A stretch of DNA of 24,875 bases from Priapulus caudatus (Eukaryota; Priapulida; Priapulimorpha; Priapulimorphida; Priapulidae). Below are positions 20,701 through 24,875 of this stretch, piece after piece (the first letter of the stretch is position 1; every line of letters starts with the position of its first letter). The notes under the pieces were generated by a model. It was not told the origin of the DNA. It did no database searches and saw only the letters and a list, made by a program, of their open reading frames with translations. Both the position numbers and the translations under genes were made by a program. The stretch lies in assembly GCF_000485595.1 (NCBI RefSeq), contig NW_014577099.1, positions 459,983-484,857 of the forward strand. Direction: 5' to 3'.

Positions 20701-23132
20701 ACATGTAAAATCAATGTTTTCATGATTACACGAAGGTCTACTCGTCACAGCAGTTACTCATCTGACAATTACACTACAAATTGACTTGTGTGAGTACTTT
20801 TTCTACTAATCTAACTCTTCGACATGTAAATAAATAAAGTGATGCTTCAATTACTTACAATTTACATTTTAGGTGGTGTTGTGCTTATTTCTGAGACCAT
20901 TATTTATGCTAAAATTAAGTATTCAAGACTAATGCAACATTGAAATTATAACCACAATATCAATGATAATTACCACGATATCATTTCAGCATAATTGCAT
21001 GGTTTCCAAACCTGTTACCGGCACGACAGCAGTAGAAAACCATCAATAGTTCCGGTACGTTACAGCTATTGTCAGAATAAACCACTTTCCAGACTGTACT
21101 TGCCCAGTTGAATAAATGGTATTGCAAATGTACTTGTCTGACCCAGAAATGCTGTCGTACTGAGCGAGCAGACTGCTGTTAGTGTCAAAATCTAATTACC
21201 TATCTACCGCTGGAGCTCAATGACATGCTAAGCCAAGGTCAACTATAGGCATTGCCAAGTGCATACTAAAATAAGACAGTAGTGTTGCGGCAGCATGTAG
21301 TACACTTATGCACTCTAATAAGAGAGATCTTCATTTGCAGATGCATTTCTCAAGATAACCTTAATAATGACTCATGTAATGACTGGCTTCACATATTGCC
21401 ACTTATTTGGTTTCATTTATGGCACCCGCTGTTGAACCAAAAATTCCAAACAAAGTTGAAGGCTTTACAACAAAAATGACCCCAAGCCCTTTCACAAGTG
21501 GTAACAGTCATGTCTCTCACTCGATTTATGAAACCAAGTTTTTATTTTCATTCAGATTTAGTTTGAAATGGTAGCTTTTTACAACCAACATAGGTGACCT
21601 TTATTCATAACAAAATAATTAGCTACAGCTATTTGTTTATTTCTTTAATATGTAAGGAATTCAAAAGTACTCCCCTTGACTGATAAATGCTAACTAAACC
21701 TAAGTGTCACTCTCCACACATCCTTCACAAGTACATAACACACTCTGTTTAATAAGGTAGGTAATGAAAATAATATATAATAATTAAAACTACAATTCCA
21801 TACTGTGTCTGACACAGCGTCAATAAGGGAAGTCTGTTACGTTGGTCAATGTCATTTGGCTACCTACCTCTATACTTACATACAGGATTTATGCTTTTAA
21901 AACGACCTTCTACGTTGTACCACAAAGATTTATACCTAGAACTTTTTGTCTCTACTGCACAGATGAAGAAACCGATTGCCATTGCTTACGTGTTATGAAA
22001 TATCTCAATATGCCTTTAAAGTCAATGATATTTGCATCCCACCCCACTAATTTTCTGTCTGAAAATGAGTTTTGGATACAAGTATCACCTTTGCTTCAAT
22101 GTAGTCGTTTATTACCTTGAGAGTACTGCTAGATGACCTCCTCTCACTTTCCTTGTGGCTAGACTTGTGTTTGTCTTTGTGCTTTGAAGAGTCACTCGAC
22201 TGTTTGTCCTTGTGTTTTGAAGAACTGGAAGAGGAGGAGCCATCCTTTGGTTTAGATGAAGATGACCTGCTACTTTCCTTGTGTTTTGAGGAGCTACTTG
22301 ACTTTGACCTTGAGTCTTTGGACTTGCTGCTGCTGCTGCTGTGCTTGTGCTTGTCATCACGGTGTTTGGATGAAGATGAGCTAGACTCCTGTAATGGACA
22401 ATGACATGTATGATGTATGTCATGTATGTCTGCTGTTTCGGCAATCATTGGAAAATGAAAAGAAGCTTTTTACAGGCCTCTTCCTCCATGTGATTGCCTA
22501 CCCTACTAAAAGCACATACATTAAAGATAAATTTACCTTTGGTACTCCTGAGCTGGAGGAGCTCTCCTTTGACTTAGAGCTATGGTTCAATGAGGATCCA
22601 CTGTGGGATGATCCATGCTTGCTCTTTGAGTTGTGAGATGACGAGGAGCCACTATGCTTTGATGACCCATGATGCTTGCTGCTACTCCCCTCCTTGGATC
22701 TTTTCGTCTCATCTGATGAGCTGTTGTGGCCGTTCACAAGTACATGCTCACTGTGACATAATATTCACCTTTTCAAGCTGGATTCATGACATTTGATTGC
22801 GCACTAATCACTATGTATGGTAATGAAGAACAATTAGATCTATCTGGCAATTAATTGGTAGGCCTTGGGTAGGCCATGTAAATGATACATATATACAAAA
22901 AATAATAACAGAAATAAATAATTTGAATGATATGAAATGAATAAACAAATGAATAAAACTATAATTACTTTAATAATATTTATTTGCACATGATATAATT
23001 TAATGCTTACATTCACGTTATATACAGGGTTTACAAAATGTCTTAATAAACTTTAGTGTACAATTCTCACCTTCCACCATTAGTAATACCCGTATGGTTT
23101 GCCACAGGCCCATGATGGACTGGTCCATCCAT
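11408..23132 (-). CDS. TOP1: Nuclear DNA topoisomerase I, type IB (18 coding exons)
   Basis: Relaxes supercoiled DNA in the nucleus by nicking one strand through a 3'-phosphotyrosyl link, during transcription and replication. Exons in gene order: 23132-23071, 22750-22537, 22388-22116, 19755-19676, 19040-19001, 18553-18377, 18111-17957, 17756-17519, 17303-17181, 15626-15439, 15086-14942, 14581-14438, 13738-13484, 13179-13065, 12815-12688, 12105-12011, 11791-11642, 11510-11408. They sum to 2685 bases, or 894 residues, with consistent phases. Layout: disordered Ser/Lys/His-rich N-terminus 1-330; core from VWKWWEEE (about 330) to about 765; coiled linker to about 840; C-terminal domain to 894. 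Catalytic residues are R617, K661, R719, H761 and Y852, matching human R488, K532, R590, H632 and Y723 with a constant offset of 129. The human enzyme has 765 residues, so the extra length is all N-terminal. The start ATG lies in an exon preceded by a good acceptor; the N-terminal exons rest on phase and composition, not on alignment. Confidence 0.95.
11792..12010 (-). other. TOP1 intron, short
   Basis: AT-rich intron between the linker exons. Its splice sites are GTAAGT and CTATGCTAG. No other feature is visible. Confidence 0.6.
12011..12815 (-). CDS. TOP1: TOP1 exons with catalytic histidine and coiled linker
   Basis: Exon 12815-12688 encodes [20 protein letters not shown]; His761 is the fifth active-site residue's counterpart to human His632. 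Exon 12105-12011 encodes a Lys/Ala-rich helical linker ([20 protein letters not shown]). The linker sequence has drifted, but the histidine-to-tyrosine distance (91 residues) equals the human one, so its length is held constant. Confidence 0.94.
12106..12687 (-). other. TOP1 intron, no feature seen
   Basis: AT-rich intron between the histidine exon and the linker exon. A 74-codon minus frame crossing 12106-12231 merely runs upstream from the exon into the intron. No repeat was recognised. Confidence 0.55.
13065..13179 (-). CDS. TOP1: TOP1 exon with third catalytic residue
   Basis: Encodes [20 protein letters not shown] and then [16 protein letters not shown]. Arg719 in KVFRT corresponds to human Arg590. 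Third-position G/C is ordinary here (18 of 38 codons), in sharp contrast to the next exon upstream. Confidence 0.95.
13484..13738 (-). CDS. TOP1: TOP1 exon with catalytic Arg and Lys, unusually GC-rich
   Basis: Encodes 85 residues with no length change against human: [20 protein letters not shown] through [12 protein letters not shown] to EDDLFDRLN. Arg617 (LRAGNEKE) and Lys661 (GKDS) are two of the five catalytic residues. By my count 78 of 85 codons end in G or C, against about half in the next exon. The flanking intron ends out to about 13420 and 13860 are also GC-rich. Confidence 0.96.
13739..14437 (-). other. TOP1 intron next to the GC-rich exon
   Basis: The first 120 bases beside the exon are GC-rich; from about 13870 the sequence returns to AT-rich. 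Plus-strand frames of about 105-110 codons here have no family features, and one runs antisense across the exon at 14438-14581. They are judged chance. Confidence 0.5.
14438..15626 (-). CDS. TOP1: TOP1 core exons (capping lobe)
   Basis: Exon 15626-15439 encodes [29 protein letters not shown] and PEDVMINCS. Exon 15086-14942 encodes [17 protein letters not shown] and SWTENIQG. Exon 14581-14438 encodes [14 protein letters not shown] and [14 protein letters not shown]. These are signature stretches of the eukaryotic topoisomerase I core that wrap around DNA. Phe490, Gly492 and Arg493 match human Phe361, Gly363 and Arg364 at the camptothecin pocket. Confidence 0.95.
15801..15860. mobile_element. 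Small TCAAGAG-type hairpin, degraded
   Basis: The ends GCAAGAGTATATATGGGAGA and, inverted, TCAAGAGTATATAATCGGAGA pair across a short middle. It resembles the TCAAGAG hairpin at 19783 but has a changed first base. The flanks (ATAAA and TAATG) do not match, so the insertion footprint is lost or it is a chance relative. Confidence 0.4.
15951..16637 (+). repeat. Tandem array of about 300-bp units
   Basis: Units begin at 15951, 16241 and 16553 (periods 290 and 312); the third is partial, ending near 16637. Each carries CCCATAGGAGTAA, CATGTGGGTCAAACGGTTCT and, in the full copies, GGGGCCAGTCCTCATTCATT. Copies differ by small indels and substitutions. Noncoding. Confidence 0.85.
17071..17180 (-). 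other. TOP1 intron remnant after composite element
   Basis: Short AT-rich intron stretch between the outer inverted end and the exon at 17181. Nothing else is seen. Confidence 0.5.
17181..18111 (-). CDS. TOP1: TOP1 start of core domain
   Basis: Exon 18111-17957 encodes the end of the basic N-terminal region ([17 protein letters not shown]). Exon 17756-17519 continues [34 protein letters not shown] and [18 protein letters not shown]. Exon 17303-17181 encodes [20 protein letters not shown]. The paired tryptophans at the split codon (residues 333-335) mark the usual border where the conserved enzyme begins. Confidence 0.94.
18207..18269. repeat. Tandem duplication, period 35
   Basis: TTACACGATCAAATATAAAT and the following AAAAATGA occur at 18207 and again, exactly, at 18242. 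A small tandem duplication in a TOP1 intron. Confidence 0.85.
18377..19755 (-). CDS. TOP1: TOP1 N-terminal exons with sumoylation-type motifs
   Basis: Three exons of the disordered N-terminal domain. Exon 19755-19676 contains NIKQEPKD, exon 19040-19001 (only 40 bases) contains VKDEPIGD, and exon 18553-18377 contains [11 protein letters not shown] plus two acidic SDDED clusters that look like casein-kinase-2 sites. Each exon carries one hydrophobic-Lys-x-Glu-Pro motif, the core SUMO acceptor consensus. Human TOP1 is known to be sumoylated at similar N-terminal sites. The first two exons together add 120 bases, so they could be skipped without a frameshift. Confidence 0.82.
18554..19000 (-). 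other. TOP1 intron, no feature seen
   Basis: AT-rich intron between the SDDED exon and the 40-base exon. No repeat or coding signal was recognised. Confidence 0.5.
19141..19438. mobile_element. MITE-like element with CCTCCGCCA termini
   Basis: ACCTCCGCCAAGG at the left is mirrored by CCCCTGGCGGAGGT at the right (about 19425-19438). The inside holds (TTAA/ATTA)n at about 19180-19237 and a GC-richer part with repeated CTGTGGTTGC. No open frame. It resembles short nonautonomous elements common in marine invertebrate genomes; the family is not identified. Confidence 0.6.
19783..19828. mobile_element. 46-bp minimal foldback element with 5-bp target duplication
   Basis: Two 20-base arms (TCAAGAGTACATAATAGAGA, and its inverted partner with 18 of 20 matches) flank a 6-base loop. 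Direct repeats TGGTA lie immediately outside at 19778-19782 and 19829-19833. It is thus essentially two ends joined, with no interior. The termini match those of the large element starting at 19931. Confidence 0.75.
19830..19920. repeat. ATGT/ATGC and AT microsatellite
   Basis: A run of about six ATGT units, then about six ATGC units, again ATGT, then (AT)n. Low-complexity tetranucleotide and dinucleotide repeats between two foldback elements. Overlapping open frames of 67-75 codons are products of the repeat. Confidence 0.92.
19926..20694. mobile_element. 760-bp foldback element with 5-bp target duplication TCACA
   Basis: Arms at about 19931-20195 and 20430-20689 are near-perfect reverse complements of about 260 bases, with termini TCAAGAGCTAATAATACC. 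Direct repeats TCACA flank it at 19926-19930 and 20690-20694. The single-copy middle contains the exact 20-base palindrome TGATGGAGCCGGCTCCATCA at 20301-20320. No transposase. It lies in the large TOP1 intron 19756-22115. Confidence 0.85.
20695..22115 (-). other. Rest of large TOP1 intron, no feature seen
   Basis: AT-rich intronic sequence. A 92-codon plus frame at 21842-22120 and a 65-codon frame at 21282-21479 show no recognisable domain and no splice partners. No repeat was recognised. Confidence 0.45.
22116..22750 (-). CDS. TOP1: TOP1 N-terminal low-complexity exons
   Basis: Exon 22750-22537 encodes residues 22-92, with repeated [14 protein letters not shown] and NSKSKHG units. Exon 22388-22116 encodes residues 93-183, with about eight SSSKHKD-like units. 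Human TOP1 also starts with a Lys/His/Asp/Glu-rich disordered region that directs nucleolar and nuclear targeting; here serine dominates. Phase 2 to 0 to 0 junctions are consistent, and the acceptors TTACAG and TCACAG are good. The repetitive DNA suggests slippage growth. Confidence 0.85.
22751..23070 (-). other. TOP1 intron 2, no feature seen
   Basis: AT-rich intron with GTGAGA donor and TCACAG acceptor. Nothing else was recognised. Confidence 0.55.
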
Positions 23133-23171
23133 AATATGTAATACAGTGGTGCTGTCTTACACTCACTATAC
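23071..23171 (-). CDS. TOP1: TOP1 exon with start codon
   Basis: After the acceptor GTTGCAG comes a 39-base leader, then ATG (23132-23130) and [20 protein letters not shown] up to the donor AG/GTGAGA. The split codon joins in frame to [10 protein letters not shown] in the next exon. That exon has no usable in-frame ATG of its own before its low-complexity run, which supports this start. The N-terminus has no close match to human MSGD, so it rests on splice signals and phase only. Confidence 0.75.
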
Positions 23172-23991
23172 CTGCAACAATAACCTATAACCTATATCTG
23201 AGACATCCAGAGACAATACATGTATATGTGTGTAACTCAGTCATATTACCATTACCAGTATGGATATTAATATAACTGCCTTACTTCCATATAATCTATT
23301 GAAAAAAGAAGAATATATAACTGAATTTTCCTTATTAAAGTATTATAATATAAAATAGTTTACATCTAAACTTGACAAATACTTGATCTTACACATCGTG
23401 TAGCTGACATTACCATGTACATTACTATGACATTACCATGTATATAATATTAATTTATATCGCATAGGATAGTGGTTCATTGCAAGCAGTAGTCTGCGTA
23501 GCTCTAGTACTATAGCCCGCGTACAGTTGCCACAGGCGCCACGAGTTCCCTATGCTGCAGCCTACACAAAGCAAGCCAATGCACACAACAGGTCGATGGC
23601 CCACTTGCGCACGTACATACGGTCAACAAAATGGCTGGAAAATTTCTAAGTGCTGGATTTTCCACGTGAACCACGCATCACACGAATAGACATTGCTTTA
23701 TAGTTCTACTACAGAAGTGTACAATATTAACTAGAAAGTTAGAGAAAGGGTGCGTTAATAATTCTAGCCAGATAAATCGCGAATTAACTATGCTGGTTTA
23801 GAAATAACCTAAGGAGAAAATCGCCAAATCGCTGGAAAACGATGTCGTCGGGACATAGAATTTTTACGAGCCATTTTGTCTAGAGAAAATCAAGATTTTC
23901 TCTCCGTAAAACTACCCTTTATCTCAATATTTTCTCATCGAAATTTGCATACTGGTTGCAAATAATGAGCAATATAACTAGCGATACTTAC
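23172..23991 (-). other. First intron of TOP1 (5' UTR intron)
   Basis: Lies between the candidate noncoding exon and the start-codon exon. It contains a perfect hairpin AGAGAAAATC-AA-GATTTTCTCT at 23882-23903 and a short repeated GACATTACCATGTA near 23407-23455. No coding signal. Confidence 0.45.
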
Positions 23992-24110
23992 CGGTTTGAA
24001 GAAGTAAGGAAGTTCTAGATATCCAGACTATCAAAAATCTGATCCTGACTGAAGAATGAACGACGTCGAAAATGAACAAAGTTCCGCAGGTAATGCTCTG
24101 CGCATGCGTC
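23992..24110 (-). other. TOP1: Candidate noncoding first exon of TOP1
   Basis: A near-perfect donor, ACCG/GTAAGTATC, is read on the - strand with its GT at 23991-23990. The sequence before it has no frame joining to the coding exon, so it is likely 5' UTR. The upper border is a guess near the GC-rich promoter patch. A 24-codon upstream frame (24105-24031) would be included if transcription starts above 24105. Confidence 0.5.
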
Positions 24111-24741
24111 GCGCTCGTGTCCGTCAAGGTTTACATTAATCGTCGCATGGTGGCGCTAGAGTAGATCAGTGATCAACAAATCTGCGATAACCACATCAGC
24201 ATTATATTACATTTGTTGTGAATTCATCTATTCGCAAAGTTGGGTACATTTAACACGGTTCAGGTAATCATATTGCCATAATAGAGATAGATTAGTTAGT
24301 CTTTGCTGTATAGATGATCAATGTACAAGTTACAACGTGTAACATGATATATTTTGTTTACGTTTTTATGAAGCATTCGTTGGATTTACCGAGCGGCGAG
24401 ACGACAGAAACACTTTCTTAGGAGCGACGCCCATACATATAGGCATAGCGATGATATATATTTCGATCGATATAGCGATAGATATATAGGTTATAACGGA
24501 GTATTGACATCGGAAAACGTGACGGTAATGCTGGTGGGAAAATGTGTTTTTGTGTTAAGGCTCGGCTTCATTTGTATAGAAAGTACTAATTGTGATATGT
24601 CATATGATTATTTATGGGTACCGGATATTATTAATATTATTACTTCGTTACGTTCCGTGCGGGATAATCAATACTCAACTCGGCATCTTTTTGATATCTC
24701 CAAATTTATTACTCAACACGTGCGTAGCTGCACACGTGCAG
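24056..24741 (+). CDS. Possible first exons of a divergent gene (weak)
   Basis: ATG at 24056 opens MNDVENEQSSA and meets a good donor CAG/GTAATG at 24090. An acceptor TATATAG near 24490 would join in matching phase to a frame that stays open for about 85 codons, to a further GCAG/GTAAAA donor near 24741. The product has no family features that I recognise. The acceptor lacks a pyrimidine tract, and the first exon would overlap the TOP1 5' UTR on the other strand. It could be chance, or a gene leaving the window to the right. Confidence 0.2.
24099..24108. promoter_or_regulatory. NRF-1-like palindromic site
   Basis: TGCGCATGCG fits the NRF-1 consensus YGCGCAYGCGCR in its first ten positions. 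It lies in the only CpG-rich patch near the TOP1 5' end (about 24095-24125). NRF-1 sites are common in animal housekeeping promoters. Function is inferred. Confidence 0.4.
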
Positions 24742-24875
24742 GTAAAACTGTAAATACAAAATAATGCACACTAAATATTACGTCGCTCATGTCATGTAAT
24801 GTTCACTATATCCAACGTTATATAACAAAGATTCAAATTATAAGAAATTAGGCGAGAACCAAGAGACAACACTTC

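Noticed and set aside
22117-22404. 95-codon plus-strand leucine-rich frame
   Set aside because: It is the complement of the Ser/Lys-rich TOP1 exon; the Leu/Cys/Asp repeats are a shadow of SSSKHKD units.
23631-23690. ATG in good context (MAGKFLSAGFST)
   Set aside because: The frame stops after twelve codons and lies in the TOP1 first intron; no splice partner was seen.

Overview
The window looks like nuclear DNA of an invertebrate animal. It is AT-rich and holds two intron-split genes of ordinary animal type with GT/AG splice sites, a short run of the metazoan telomere unit TTAGGG, and many small inverted-repeat mobile elements inside introns. The repeat style would fit a sponge, cnidarian or other early-branching or marine invertebrate, but nothing fixes the species.

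Left part (about 560-9260, + strand): an E2F4/5-type transcription factor. I could rebuild nine coding exons: 689-808, 4308-4417, 5226-5401, 5622-5725, 5915-6077, 7211-7396, 7622-7693, 7864-7911 and 8170-8285. They sum to 1095 bases, giving 364 residues plus a stop, and every splice phase agrees. DNA-binding, dimerisation, marked-box and C-terminal pocket-protein-binding regions are all present. A 20-residue polyglutamine tract lies in the variable region.

Right part (about 9.4-24.1 kb, - strand): nuclear DNA topoisomerase I, convergent with E2F. Eighteen coding exons, from the start codon at 23132-23130 to the stop at 11410-11408, sum to 2685 bases (894 residues plus a stop). All five catalytic residues are present and sit exactly 129 residues later than in the 765-residue human enzyme. 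The size difference therefore lies wholly in a longer, Ser/Lys/His-rich N-terminal domain. A noncoding first exon with a consensus donor and an NRF-1-like site lies near 24.0-24.1 kb.

The rest is intron, UTR and spacer occupied by mobile-element relics. There are two TTAA-flanked copies of one element in E2F introns. A family of foldback elements starts TCARGAG; three copies have perfect 5-bp target-site duplications and range from 46 to about 760 bp. A nested element with about 300-bp tandem units sits in a TOP1 intron, and there are several other foldbacks and microsatellites. Topoisomerase I and E2F4/5 both serve proliferating cells, but nothing in the sequence shows that they are co-regulated.

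I found no clearly new multigene system. The most unusual points are the foldback family, one TOP1 exon with about 92% G/C third positions in an AT-rich gene, and three N-terminal TOP1 exons that each carry a sumoylation-type motif.
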